From CAVXWV01 sp963695415 (GTDB lineage: Bacteria > Chloroflexota > Anaerolineae > Anaerolineales > UBA4823), in NCBI GenBank assembly GCA_963695415.1, contig CAVOGL010000008.1, forward strand, positions 1 through 64,000: DNA of 64,000 nt. Reading direction: 5' to 3'. The position numbers were made by a program, and so were the translations under genes. Below are positions 9,702 through 18,865 of this stretch, in pieces. Under the pieces are notes generated by a model that saw only the letters and a list, made by a program, of their open reading frames with translations, did not search any database and had not been told where the DNA came from. How positions within the stretch are numbered: position 1 is the first letter of the stretch; each line of letters starts with the position of its first letter.

Positions 9702-12458
9702 ATGGAATCCAGCCCTCTTACCTTCTGGAATTCCGGGATCTGGTTGATCCCGCTTGTCCTGGCTGCGACCATAGCCGGGGTCTATTTGCTGGCGCGGCGG
9801 CTGCGGCAAAGGACAACCGCCACCCTGAAAGAAATCCGCAGGAGTTTGCGGGCGCGTGCATCCAGACGCCGGTTGATCAATTCCCAGGTTGCGATGCATT
9901 CACACACGGATGAAGAACCTTACCGCACTCCCATGTCGACCTTAATGGAGCAGCTGAAGATTTACGATCAACAAGTTGGTGAGGAAGAACGTAAATTCAT
10001 CGCCATCCAGGAGGACATCCGCCGTATTGCCGGTTCACCGGGTCTTGCACTCTTTGGCGCTCCGGTTTTCTGGTATCAATTCCACCGCCGCGCCCAGGAG
10101 CTGGCGCAAACTGTCCAGGCACTCGATCCGCTTCTTGTGGATGCCGAATCCATCAGTGACCAAATTAATGCGATCGCATGGGATGTGGCTGTGCGGTTTC
10201 GCAGGGTCGGAAAACAGCATATTGAAGACCAGCGCATACTCGATGAACTCATCAAGAGGAATGTGAGTGGGATTGGAATTGACGAAGCCTTACGGCAGCA
10301 GGAAAAGGTTTCAGAGGCGTTGAGGTTCATCCCGGAATATTTCTTTAACGGTGACCGAGATGCCGTGATCGAGGCTTCTAAAGGCGAAGATGGCAAAGAT
10401 TCTGTGATCGCGGTCCACCAGGTATTGACCCAGGTACAGCCAATCCAGGAAGCGCTCGATAAAAAAACCAGAAGTTGGGAGCAAGATTATGTCTCTGCCC
10501 TCGACCAGATCGAGAGAATGATGGCGCAATTAACAAGCTTGAAAAGTACACTGCAAAGTGTTCAAGCACAAATTGATATATCAGCCGAGAAAAATACGAG
10601 CGGAAACCTGGAGGTTATTGCGCAGAATCTGCAGGGCACGATCCCGCGCCTGGAAATCGAGAGCCTGTCTTCAATTGTTGCGGAAGCAAAACGCATAGAA
10701 GCCATCTCTCAGGACCTGGAAAACCAGGTCGTGACGGCAAAAGTAGAGCTTGAAGAATTGAAGGCACTGCTGCCTTCACTGACAACAAACCTACAGTCAC
10801 TCACACTGCAGTTCGCCGGTCTGGCTACGAGCACTATGCGACCGATCGCCTGGGGAAGGAGCCGTGCAGCCCTGGTAAACCTGACTCACCAGGGTAATGC
10901 CATCGCTCGGGGCAAACAATCACGCACGCCGACCCAGATCCACCAGGATGCTGATAATGCAAAGCGAGTTTACCGGCAGATCCAGGAACTGACCAGCCAC
11001 TGCAGCCAGGTTTCCGCCCTGCACGGGGAATACCAGAACCTGCTGCATGCGCCAGAATTTTCCGATTGGCAGGAATGGTTGAAGAAGGCATTATCAACCT
11101 CTTCGCTCGCAGCACAGTATTCGCCCGAAAACTGGGTGCGTTCGGACTCGGTTCCTGCCCTGGAGGGGGAGCTCTCCAGCCTGGGCGCGTTACTCGAGGC
11201 ATTGATCCTCGACCCGAACCAGCCCATCGAAGAGGACCAGCTGCCCCAGGCGCTGGATGAGACCCGCAGCCTGCTGCAAAATTTTCAATTCCAGCGACAG
11301 CGCCTGGGAAACATCCAGGCACAACTGGAAGACATCCAGTCAGTGGAAAGGATCGCCCGTGACCAGCTGGATCGTTCAGCCGCTGCTTTTACCCAGGCAA
11401 GCCTGCTGCTGAAAAGCAACACCTTTTTGAGCATGAGCGTGGGGAATGACGCCCGCAGGCTGCAAAAAGAGCTGCAAAATGCCTCCGACCAGCTGCTCCA
11501 GCGCGATCGAGGCAGCGTAAACAAGAAAGCGAGACAGGTCGAAACTCTCGTCCAGAAAGCATCAGCGGCGATCGATGAGTGGGTGCGGAAATTGTCCGAG
11601 GAAATTAACCGGCAATTGAAGGACCTTGCGGCAACGGTCTCCAGCCTGGATGCCATCGCCTCATTGGATGAACCGGTAATCGACCGCGCCCGCAGCCTGC
11701 TGAATGCAGCCCCATCGTACGGCAGCCAGGACACGGCTGCGTTCGGAAACAAAACCCCCTCACCGCAATCACCGGTGGATGCGATACTGGTGGAGCTGCG
11801 CAGGCGCTGTGAGTTTTCCGAACAGCTTGTCGCCAGCCGGAATGCCCTGGAGGATTTTGCCGGGGGAATACTGCAAAACTACGAGACAGCGCGCTCAAAC
11901 CGCCAGGTTGCGCGCGATCAAATCCAGGAAATCGCCGACTGGACACGCTCATCGCGGGGCTGGCCGCCTTTGTCGGTCTCATTTTTGGAAGAGAGACAGG
12001 AGCTTGGCATCCTTGAAGACCAATGGGAAGGTTTGAAACTGCAGCGCTTCCGAGGCATGGCGCTTGCCAGCCAACTCAGCAGCCTGGGCGCTAAATATCA
12101 TGCATTAAGTGAACGCGTGCAACGATCCGCCAGCCGGGCAGCGAAGGACCAGGAACAGGTGATCGACATCGAAAATGAGATCGCTGAAGCCATGCAGCAG
12201 TGGCAGGGGCAGGCACGGACCTATGCCAGCAACCAGGGCACAGCGCAAAGTATTGCGGCGCGAGAAATCCGCGAGCTGCTGTCCGGAACAGAGCGCGAGC
12301 TGACCGACATCCGCAGGTCAGCACAACAAGGCAGGCGTGATTTCAACCAGGTGTTGGAGGCGCTGCGCCTGCTCTCCCGTAAACTGAACATCGCCCTGGT
12401 GATGATCGATGATGAGCATTCCATAGACATCCACGGGCGAGAGATCCGAAAACGTTAA
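9702..12458 (+). CDS. Membrane-anchored long coiled-coil protein of unknown function
   Basis: A 918-residue protein with one N-terminal membrane segment (about residues 13-31, WLIPLVLAATIAGVYLL) followed by a basic stretch (RRLRQRTTATLKEIRRSLRA). The long, almost wholly alpha-helical remainder is rich in Gln, Glu, Leu, Ser and Ala with heptad-like spacing. A single short non-helical hydrophobic segment (SPGLALFGAPVFWYQF) lies near residue 115. The topology (N-terminal anchor, long spectrin-like cytoplasmic helices) recalls EzrA-type division regulators, but I see no sequence motif that proves homology. It lies alone between htpG and an amidohydrolase. A structural or scaffolding role at the membrane is inference. 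Confidence 0.7.
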   Translation: MESSPLTFWNSGIWLIPLVLAATIAGVYLLARRLRQRTTATLKEIRRSLRARASRRRLINSQVAMHSHTDEEPYRTPMSTLMEQLKIYDQQVGEEERKFIAIQEDIRRIAGSPGLALFGAPVFWYQFHRRAQELAQTVQALDPLLVDAESISDQINAIAWDVAVRFRRVGKQHIEDQRILDELIKRNVSGIGIDEALRQQEKVSEALRFIPEYFFNGDRDAVIEASKGEDGKDSVIAVHQVLTQVQPIQEALDKKTRSWEQDYVSALDQIERMMAQLTSLKSTLQSVQAQIDISAEKNTSGNLEVIAQNLQGTIPRLEIESLSSIVAEAKRIEAISQDLENQVVTAKVELEELKALLPSLTTNLQSLTLQFAGLATSTMRPIAWGRSRAALVNLTHQGNAIARGKQSRTPTQIHQDADNAKRVYRQIQELTSHCSQVSALHGEYQNLLHAPEFSDWQEWLKKALSTSSLAAQYSPENWVRSDSVPALEGELSSLGALLEALILDPNQPIEEDQLPQALDETRSLLQNFQFQRQRLGNIQAQLEDIQSVERIARDQLDRSAAAFTQASLLLKSNTFLSMSVGNDARRLQKELQNASDQLLQRDRGSVNKKARQVETLVQKASAAIDEWVRKLSEEINRQLKDLAATVSSLDAIASLDEPVIDRARSLLNAAPSYGSQDTAAFGNKTPSPQSPVDAILVELRRRCEFSEQLVASRNALEDFAGGILQNYETARSNRQVARDQIQEIADWTRSSRGWPPLSVSFLEERQELGILEDQWEGLKLQRFRGMALASQLSSLGAKYHALSERVQRSASRAAKDQEQVIDIENEIAEAMQQWQGQARTYASNQGTAQSIAAREIRELLSGTERELTDIRRSAQQGRRDFNQVLEALRLLSRKLNIALVMIDDEHSIDIHGREIRKR

Positions 12459-12485
12459 TAAGACCTATAAAAAAACGGAGCAGAG

Positions 12486-13809
12486 ATGTATTACAAAACT
12501 ACACCAGTTTTCAACCGCGTTCTTGACCAGGTAAATTCGCTGCCGGTCATCGACTGCCACGAACATATGTATGGACCGTCAGGTCGCCCTGCATATAAGG
12601 AACCGATTGCAGCCCTTATCGAAGGTTACATCCAGAGTGACCTGCACTCTGCCGCCATCGGTCTGGGATTCACGCTGGAAGACCTGGTCAGGCTGATGGA
12701 CCACGAGGTGCCAACAGACGAGAAGTGGTCCGTGTTCGAAAAAGCCTGGCAAGCCAGCGAACACACTGCCTATCTGAAGGTTGCCAAGCTGGTCTTGAAA
12801 AATGTGTACGGCGAACCAAAGATGACCCGGGAAGCGCTTGACAGGGTTGCCGGGAAACTCGGCGAGCAAACCGAGCAGGTTTACCATGACACGCTGGCAA
12901 AAAGCGGCATCCGCGCCATCCTGACCGACACCCTGGGCAGGTGGGCGACCCCGGACAGGTTCAGCAAGTTCCTGAAGGGTGAGTTTGCCTACCCTGAGAT
13001 TTTCCGACCGATGATCCCGCTGCCCGACTTCCACCCGACCACCTTCGGGGATACCATCCCCTGGGTGGAATCGCTCAGCGGGGTGGGTGTCACCTCGCTG
13101 GATGAATTCCTGCAGGCGGTTTTTGAGATCTTCGAGAAAGCCATGGAAAGGGGAGCCATCGGGCTGAAGGACCAATCCGCATACCAGAGGACGCTGTATT
13201 ACGAGCTGGTCACCAAATCCGAAGCAGAAAAACAGTTCAACCAGCTGCTAGGCGACCCGCGCAATAACCTGGGGTGGCCCGAGAGCAAACCACTCAATGA
13301 CTTCTTATTCCATGAATACATGCGCTTCGCCAAAGAGTTAAATCTCCCTGTGCAAGTGCACACCGGGCACATGGCGGGGATTTACAACCGGGTGGACAAG
13401 ACCAATGCCGCTCACCTGGCAACCGTACTTGAGCTGCACAAAGGCGTGCGCTTCGACCTGTTCCACGGCAACTGGCCCTATCTGGACGATTACCTGTTTC
13501 ATCGGAAAGAACTACGCCAACGTGGCTCTCGACCTGTGCTGGCTGCACATTATCGATCCTTATTACGCAAGCGAGCTGCTGGAGAGGTCTGTGGTTACAA
13601 TCCCGCACACGAAGATACACGGCTTTGGCGGTGATTATTTTGACATCCCCGAATTCACCACCGGTCATTTGGAGATCGCACGAGAGGTGATCGCGGGTGC
13701 ATTGACGAACCTGGTGGAGAAGGGCTGGTTGGAGGAGGAAGAGGCGGTGCGGATCGCGGCGGACTGGCTGTTCAACAACCCCAACCGGTTCTTCAGGCTG
13801 GGGTTTTGA
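12486..13809 (+). CDS. Amidohydrolase-family (TIM-barrel) metalloenzyme, one frameshift
   Basis: The first frame (to 13634) and a second (to 13809) join into one protein of about 440 residues if one T is removed from the TTT at 13497-13499. This restores LDDYLFIGKNYANVALDL across the junction. Metal-site motifs of the amidohydrolase superfamily are present: VIDCHEHM (His25, His27), QVHTGHMAG, then after the shift CWLHIIDP and the probable catalytic/loop segment KIHGFGGDYFDIPE. The overall pattern resembles the Amidohydro_2 / uronate-isomerase-like group. The substrate is unknown. The start has a weak GGAG site upstream. The gene ends two bases before an insertion sequence. The single homopolymer indel could be a sequencing error or a recent inactivating mutation. 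Confidence 0.75.
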
Positions 13810-13810
13810 C

Positions 13811-15093
13811 CCCCCACTTCTTCGGTATACTTGTTGCGCTCAAACATCAAGAACCGGAGAAGACCAAATGGATTATAACAGTCAAGCCCCTAAATACACT
13901 GCAGACGAAAACGGGCTGATCTTCACAACCAACAGCTTGTACGAGTATCTGCGAAAAATAACGGATACCCGACAAGCCAAAGGCAAGCGATATTCCTTGG
14001 CGACGCTGTTGTTGGTCATGATTCTGGCGAAACTGTGTGGAGAAGACAAGCCGAGTGGAATCTGCGATTGGGTCGGGAAGCGGGTGCGGTTGCTGGTAGA
14101 GATGAAAATCATAAAGCGTCCCCAAGCGCCCTGTCACATGACGTATCGGCGGGTGTTGCAAGAGACGATCCCGCCAGATGAATTGGATCAGCTGCTGCAC
14201 AACTACCATCAGCAGCGTCTGAAAACTGAACAGGAGATCATCCTTACGATGGATGGGAAGACACTGCGAGGCACTATTCCGCGCGGCGAAACACGGGGCA
14301 TGCATCTGCTGACCGTCTATGTGCCTCAACAAGGATTGGCGCTGGTGCAAGCACAAGTGGATCAAAAGGAGAACGAGATTGTCGTAGCGCCACACGTATT
14401 GAAGCAGGTGAACCTGCAGGGCGCCATTGTGATGGGAGATGCCATGCACACCCAACGGGAGACTTCTCGCCAGATCGTAGCGGCTGGGGGTGATTATGTG
14501 TGGTTTGTCAAAGGCAACCAAGCCCGTACCGAATGGGCCATCCAAAAGCTGTTTGTGCATGAAATGTGTAACCTGCGTCAGGGAGCTTCTCTGGGCAAGG
14601 ATTTCCAAACTTGTGTCCAGGTCAGCAAAGGGCATGGGCGATTGGAAACCCGTACCATCTTCGTCAGCACTTTGCTGAATGATTATTTGGATTGGCCTCA
14701 TGTGGCTCAAGTCTTTCGCTTGGAGAGGATCCGCTGGCATCCGTTCTTCCGCGGCAGAACACGCCAGGTGATCTATGGCCTGACAAGCCGCCCTCCGGAG
14801 CGCTCTTCACCGCAGCATTTGCTCGAGCTTACCCGCACCTATTGGGGGATTGAAAATGGCTTACATTATCGCCGTGATGTCACCTTCCACGAAGATGCTA
14901 CTCGCATGACCCTCGGCAACGCTGGACGCAGCATGGCTGCCTTGAACAACCTGGTGATCGGATTATGCTTGCGTGAACACGGCTCTAATGTGGCCCAAGC
15001 TAGACGCCACTTTTCTGCTTGCCCCGCTGACGCTCTTCTCGCCGTTGTTACCTAAATGAGAATGTTAATCCCCTGACCCGAAGGGATGGGGAT
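13811..15093 (+). mobile_element. ISAs1-family insertion sequence (ends tentative)
   Basis: A single full-length ISAs1 transposase fills the element. Imperfect inverted repeats CCCCACTTCTTCGG (812-825 of the 13 kb line) and CCGAAGGGATGGGG (15078-15091) match at 11 of 14 positions and would give an element of about 1.28 kb, a normal size for the family. I could not find the expected short target duplication, so the exact ends remain uncertain. The left end begins right after the stop codon of the amidohydrolase, and the right end is about 50 bases before tRNA-Arg. Confidence 0.55.
13868..15055 (+). CDS. ISAs1-family DDE transposase
   Basis: This 395-residue protein is an apparently intact transposase of the ISAs1 family, the only intact mobile-element gene in the window. 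Family landmarks in order are YSLATLLLVMILAKLCGE near residue 45, ILTMDGKTLRGT (first catalytic Asp), GAIVMGDAMHTQRET (second Asp), GGDYVWFVKGNQ, KGHGRLETRTIF and YWGIENGLHYRRDVTFHEDA with the catalytic Glu. These proteins cut and paste the element via terminal repeats. Start and length agree with the family. No frameshift is seen, so it could be active. Confidence 0.93.
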   Translation: MDYNSQAPKYTADENGLIFTTNSLYEYLRKITDTRQAKGKRYSLATLLLVMILAKLCGEDKPSGICDWVGKRVRLLVEMKIIKRPQAPCHMTYRRVLQETIPPDELDQLLHNYHQQRLKTEQEIILTMDGKTLRGTIPRGETRGMHLLTVYVPQQGLALVQAQVDQKENEIVVAPHVLKQVNLQGAIVMGDAMHTQRETSRQIVAAGGDYVWFVKGNQARTEWAIQKLFVHEMCNLRQGASLGKDFQTCVQVSKGHGRLETRTIFVSTLLNDYLDWPHVAQVFRLERIRWHPFFRGRTRQVIYGLTSRPPERSSPQHLLELTRTYWGIENGLHYRRDVTFHEDATRMTLGNAGRSMAALNNLVIGLCLREHGSNVAQARRHFSACPADALLAVVT

Positions 15094-15094
15094 T
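15067..15094. repeat. Hairpin at the right end of the ISAs1 element
   Basis: AATCCCC at 15067-15073 pairs with GGGGATT at 15088-15094, and the loop itself contains CCC-GAA-GGG. It overlaps the proposed right terminal repeat. It may stop transposase transcripts from entering the tRNA gene, but no T-run follows. Confidence 0.45.
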
Positions 15095-15141
15095 CTTGCC
15101 AATTCACCAAAAAGTGGTAGAATGGTGACGCTAATCAGACA

Positions 15142-15215
15142 GCCCCAGTAGCTCAGTGGATCAGAGCATTTGCTTGCGGAGCAAAGGGTCGCGTGTTCGA
15201 GTCGCGCCTGGGGCG
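15142..15215 (+). tRNA. tRNA-Arg (anticodon GCG)
   Basis: The 74-base sequence folds as a full cloverleaf: acceptor GCCCCAG/CTGGGGC, D-arm GCTC...GAGC, anticodon stem TTTGC/GCAAA around the loop TTGCGGA (anticodon GCG, reads CGC), T-arm GCGTG-TTCGAGT-CGCGC. The discriminator base is G and CCA is not encoded. It lies between the ISAs1 element and surE. Confidence 0.93.
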
Positions 15216-15232
15216 CTGATTTTTTTAAACCC

Positions 15233-16057
15233 ATGGACCGAATTATTTTATTGACCAACGACGATGGGATTACGTCCCACGGATTATGGGCGGCTGCGGA
15301 TGTACTTTCATCGTTGGGACGCGTCATCGTCACTGCCCCGCGCGCTCAGGCTTCTGGCTCCGGTCGCAGCTTCCCCGGCACATCCGATGGCAAGATCGAA
15401 CAGCGAACGGTGTTGATTCATGGCGCAGCGAAGCAGGGATATGCCGTAGGAGGTTCCCCGGCACAGGTGGTGCTGCATGGTCTGCTGGAAATACTGCCCA
15501 ATCTGGAAGGTCTGCCTCAGGGACGTAAACCAGACCTGGTCGTCTCCGGCATCAATTACGGGGAGAACGTCGGCAGCGGTGTGACAGCATCCGGCACAGT
15601 CGGGGCAGCGCTCGAAGCGGCATCCGTGGGAATCCCTTCACTGGCAATATCGCTGGAAACAGAAAAAGACGACCATTTCACCAATTCCGACCAGGTGGAT
15701 TTCACCAGCGCCGCCTATTTCACACGTTTATTCAGCGAGATGATGCTGGAGAAACGGCTGCCAGAAGATGTGCAGGTCCTGAAAGTCGATATCCCTGCCG
15801 AAGCGACGCCTGCCACACCCTGGCAGGTGACGCGCCTTTCCAGGCAGCCCTACTTCATTTCGCTGCCCCCGGAACGTTCCGCCTGGGACCAGCCTGCGGT
15901 GATTGGTTACGATTTCGGTGTTGACCTGGAGAATGAGCCGGAAGACACCGACGTGCACACATTGCGCGTCAAGCGTCACGTCTCCGCCACCCCGCTCAGC
16001 CTTGACCTGACTTCACGTGTGAAGGCGCAGGAACTGGAGCGCCTGCTGCGCGAGTAA
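15233..16057 (+). CDS. surE: 5'/3'-nucleotidase SurE
   Basis: SurE hydrolyses nucleoside monophosphates (and often exopolyphosphate) using a divalent metal. The metal-site motif LLTNDDGITSHG is at the N-terminus. PRAQASGSGRSF, VSGINYGENVGSGVTASGTV and GGSPAQVV are the other family blocks, and the C-terminal dimerisation arm is present. I choose the ATG at 15233, giving 274 residues; a longer frame would run into the tRNA. No strong ribosome-binding site is visible between the tRNA and the start, so translation signals are weak or the mRNA has a short leader. Confidence 0.93.
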   Translation: MDRIILLTNDDGITSHGLWAAADVLSSLGRVIVTAPRAQASGSGRSFPGTSDGKIEQRTVLIHGAAKQGYAVGGSPAQVVLHGLLEILPNLEGLPQGRKPDLVVSGINYGENVGSGVTASGTVGAALEAASVGIPSLAISLETEKDDHFTNSDQVDFTSAAYFTRLFSEMMLEKRLPEDVQVLKVDIPAEATPATPWQVTRLSRQPYFISLPPERSAWDQPAVIGYDFGVDLENEPEDTDVHTLRVKRHVSATPLSLDLTSRVKAQELERLLRE

Positions 16058-16093
16058 ATCAGACGACCGTACAAAAAAACTTACCCTCAAATA

Positions 16094-16897
16094 TTATTTA
16101 GGATAGGTCTCCTGGATCACGTCCAATAATTGTGCGTGGATGACCGGGTTGGCAGCCAGGATCGAGGTGCGCGCGGAGATGTAATCCCTCTCACCGTAAA
16201 CGCTGGTGACGAGTGCGCCGGCTTCCGAGGCGATGAGCCCGCCTGCAGCAACGTCGTAAGCCATGATCGATATCTCCCAGTACCCATCCACCCGCCCTGC
16301 GGCGACATAACAGAGATCTATTGCCGCCGTACCCAACCGGCGCACACCCTGGGAACGGAGTGAAAGACGAGTGTAGAGCTCCAGGTTGTTACGCGGGTTG
16401 GTGCGGATATCGTAGGGGAAACCGGTCACCAGCAGGCTCTGGTGCAACGTCGCTGCGTCACTCACCCGCAGCGGCAGCCCGTTCAAGAAAGCGCCTCGCC
16501 CGCGTTCTGCGCTGAAGACCTCGTCTGCAATCGGATCGTACACCACCCCCAGCTTTACGGCGCCATCTTCGGCGTAAGCAATGGAGACGGCAAAGAGCGG
16601 GACTCCATGGGCATAATTCACCGTGCCATCGATCGGGTCGATATACCAGATGCAGCAGTCATCGCCTGCAAGATCACCACTCTCCTCGGTGAAGATCGTG
16701 TGCCCGGGATAGTGTTTGCGGATTTCACCGAGGAAATACTGCTCCGATTTGAGGTCGATCTCCGTGACCAGGTCGATCTCACCTTTATACCTGACCTGGA
16801 CTTTCTTTTCGATTCCCGGGCGCTGGCTGAACCCGGCGCGCAGGATCTCACCTGCACCGCGCGCCAGCTTTTCCAATTCATGCAATGTCGGCTGCAT
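16094..16897 (-). CDS. suhB: Inositol-monophosphatase family phosphatase
   Basis: A 267-residue FIG-superfamily, magnesium-dependent sugar/inositol phosphatase. Metal-binding motifs are in order: Glu in IFTEESGD, WYIDPIDGTVNYAHG (the DPIDGT signature) and the C-terminal MAYDVAAGGLIASEAGA. Alternatives within the family are histidinol-phosphatase and fructose-1,6-bisphosphatase-like enzymes, which the sequence alone does not separate. The ATG at 16897 (MQPTLHELEKL) lies four bases after the stop of the upstream HD gene, and I prefer it to the longer reading that would extend into that gene. It is the last gene of the hutI-HD-phosphatase operon. Confidence 0.88.
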   Translation of the reverse strand: MQPTLHELEKLARGAGEILRAGFSQRPGIEKKVQVRYKGEIDLVTEIDLKSEQYFLGEIRKHYPGHTIFTEESGDLAGDDCCIWYIDPIDGTVNYAHGVPLFAVSIAYAEDGAVKLGVVYDPIADEVFSAERGRGAFLNGLPLRVSDAATLHQSLLVTGFPYDIRTNPRNNLELYTRLSLRSQGVRRLGTAAIDLCYVAAGRVDGYWEISIMAYDVAAGGLIASEAGALVTSVYGERDYISARTSILAANPVIHAQLLDVIQETYPK

Positions 16898-16901
16898 CAA
16901 A

Positions 16902-17543
16902 TCACATCTCCCCGCGCATCTCTGCCCCCAAACGCTGGAAGAATTCGGACAGGTAACGGTCGCGTTCTTCAGCAATGCGGCGAGCCATGGGTGTGAAAAG
17001 CATGCCCTTGATCTTTCTCAATTTGAAAAGATACTCATGGTATGAGCTGTGAGCTTCGCCGGGTTCCTTTTCCCCGGTATGGATGAAATGTTCCGACGGC
17101 TCAGTGTAAACCGGGGCGCCCACCACAACATCATACGCAACCGTGCGCACCACACCGATCGCCCCCAGCACATCCAGCTTGTCAGCATCGAACAGCACCA
17201 TAGCTTCGATGGTCTGCGGTTTTTCGCGCTGGTCACGGTACCGGTGAGCGCGGATGCAGTGGAGCACGGCTTCGATGCGCTCTTCAGTCCAACCTTCGCT
17301 CTGGAGTACACCCCTGGCAAATTCTGCTGAGGCGAGGTGGTGGTTCCTGCGCCCTTCATCACCGAGGTGTGTAGCGCTCTCCTCGACATCGTGCAGCAAT
17401 GCCGCGGCGCGCACGATCTCAAGATCCGCGCCTTCCGCCTGACCGAACCTCTCCGCCATGCGGTATACACGCAGCACATGGTCGAAGCCGTGCACCGGGT
17501 CGGATTGCGGGTACCATCCCCTTGCTGTTTCGATATCAATCAT
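16902..17543 (-). CDS. HD-domain metal-dependent phosphohydrolase
   Basis: This 213-residue protein has the HD-domain metal ligands: GFDHVLRVYRMA (first His), ALLHDVEE (the HD pair), NHHLASAEFA and the distal Asp in LFDADKLDVLGAIGVVRT. Small cytosolic HD proteins of this type hydrolyse nucleotides or other phosphoesters; the substrate cannot be read from the sequence. Its start overlaps the stop of hutI by four bases (ATGA), and the phosphatase follows after four bases, so the three genes are one translational unit. A link with histidine breakdown is not apparent. Confidence 0.85.
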   Translation of the reverse strand: MIDIETARGWYPQSDPVHGFDHVLRVYRMAERFGQAEGADLEIVRAAALLHDVEESATHLGDEGRRNHHLASAEFARGVLQSEGWTEERIEAVLHCIRAHRYRDQREKPQTIEAMVLFDADKLDVLGAIGVVRTVAYDVVVGAPVYTEPSEHFIHTGEKEPGEAHSSYHEYLFKLRKIKGMLFTPMARRIAEERDRYLSEFFQRLGAEMRGEM

Positions 17544-18838
17544 TGCCTAAATGCGGGTTCAAGCATACCCGTTTTACCCCTTTGAAAAAGTTTCCCCTTC
17601 TTAACCACCGCCTCGACCAGGCTGCCGCCAAAGCGGTACCCAAGGTGACGGTAATCGTCCACAGCCAGGATGAGCAAGTCCGCCTGCTTGCCGGGCTGCA
17701 GCGAGCCCAGCCGGTCCGCCCGGTCGATCGCCGCGGCAGCGTTGATCGTTGCGGCGGCGATCGCCTGTGCGGGAGTGAGTTTCATGTAACGGCATGCCAG
17801 GGCGATGGCGAACTGCATGTTCCCGCTCCAGGCAGTTCCCGGGTTCAAGTCGGTTGCCAGGGCAAGAATGCCACCAGCTTCGAGGATCTCTTTCGCCGGG
17901 GTGTATTCACTTTCTGCAAGCCCAAACGGTGTGCAGGGAAGGGAAACTGCCACACAGTCGCTGCCGCCAAGCGCCTTGACGTCCTCAGGCGATGTCTTCA
18001 CCAGGTGATCGGCTGAGACAGCGCCCAGCTCAACCGCCAGGCTGGCGCCTCCCAGGTTGTCGAATTCATCGGCGTGGATCTTGAGCGGGAAGCCCAGGGA
18101 GCTTGCCTGTGACAGGATGCGGCGGGATTGCTCCAGGCTGAACGCACCCGTCTCGCAGAAAGACATCGACGAAGGGCAGAGGACGGGTTCCAGCGTTCTC
18201 GCCCCACCAGGTCTTGCAACACCGGGAGCATCTCGTAAGGCGACCAGGTCGGTGTATTCATCGCCGCGGTCTTTATATTCGGGCGGGACGGCATGGGCTG
18301 CCAGGAAAGTGAACGCCAGCTCCCATGGACCCTCCTCATCAAGGCGCAGGAGCGCTTCCAACATGCGCAGCTCCGCATCCAGTTCCAACCCATAGCCGGT
18401 CTTCGCCTCGACGGTGGTGGTGCCGTGGGCGAACATCTCTTCCAGGCGGGGACGGGTCTCAGCCACCATCTGCTCGACCGTTGCCTGGCGTGTGGCACGC
18501 ACCGTGGAAAGGATGCCGCCGCCGGCTGCCAGGATCTCCAGGTAGGACTTACCTTCCAGGCGCATCTCGAATTCGGCGGCGCGGTCGCCCACCCAGATGG
18601 CGTGGGTGTGCGGGTCGACGAAACCGGGCATGACCACTTTCCCGCCGGCATCTAGTTTTGGCGTATGCGGGTAGCGTTGAAGTAACTCGTCGCTTTTGCC
18701 AATGGCGGCGATCGTATCGCCTTCGATGAGAATGGCGCCGTCGTGGATAATGTTCAGGCTGCCAAGGTCTTCGCCGCGCTGGGGTGCGGATGTGAGGGTG
18801 ATTAATTGGCTTGCATTATGGATCAGCACGCCCTGCAT
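17540..18838 (-). CDS. hutI: Imidazolonepropionase (histidine degradation), with a locally scrambled frame
   Basis: HutI opens the ring of 4-imidazolone-5-propionate in the third step of histidine catabolism. Metal and substrate motifs are clear: MPGFVDPHTHAIWVGDRAAE, AAGGGILSTVRATR, KTGYGLELDAELRML, PLKIHADEFDNLGGA and ALATDLNPGTAWSGNMQ. I start it at MQGVLIHNAS (18838); a Met nine codons upstream is possible. Between about 18159 and 18245 the encoded peptide (ALRDAPGVARPGGARTLEP...) does not fit the family. Removing one base at each of three points (near 18241, in CCCC at 18202-18205, in AAA at 18159-18161) gives DLVPYEMLPVLQDLVGENAG, then TRPLPFVDVFCETGAFS, which does fit. The gene stays open because the three shifts add up to a codon. 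No other hut gene is nearby. Confidence 0.9.
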   Translation of the reverse strand: MQGVLIHNASQLITLTSAPQRGEDLGSLNIIHDGAILIEGDTIAAIGKSDELLQRYPHTPKLDAGGKVVMPGFVDPHTHAIWVGDRAAEFEMRLEGKSYLEILAAGGGILSTVRATRQATVEQMVAETRPRLEEMFAHGTTTVEAKTGYGLELDAELRMLEALLRLDEEGPWELAFTFLAAHAVPPEYKDRGDEYTDLVALRDAPGVARPGGARTLEPVLCPSSMSFCETGAFSLEQSRRILSQASSLGFPLKIHADEFDNLGGASLAVELGAVSADHLVKTSPEDVKALGGSDCVAVSLPCTPFGLAESEYTPAKEILEAGGILALATDLNPGTAWSGNMQFAIALACRYMKLTPAQAIAAATINAAAAIDRADRLGSLQPGKQADLLILAVDDYRHLGYRFGGSLVEAVVKKGKLFQRGKTGMLEPAFRQ

Positions 18839-18865
18839 TATGCCATGGTTACTCGACTGGCACAA

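Noticed and set aside
13803..15100. Target-site duplication of the ISAs1 element
   Set aside because: No matching eight-base direct repeat was found next to the proposed ends.
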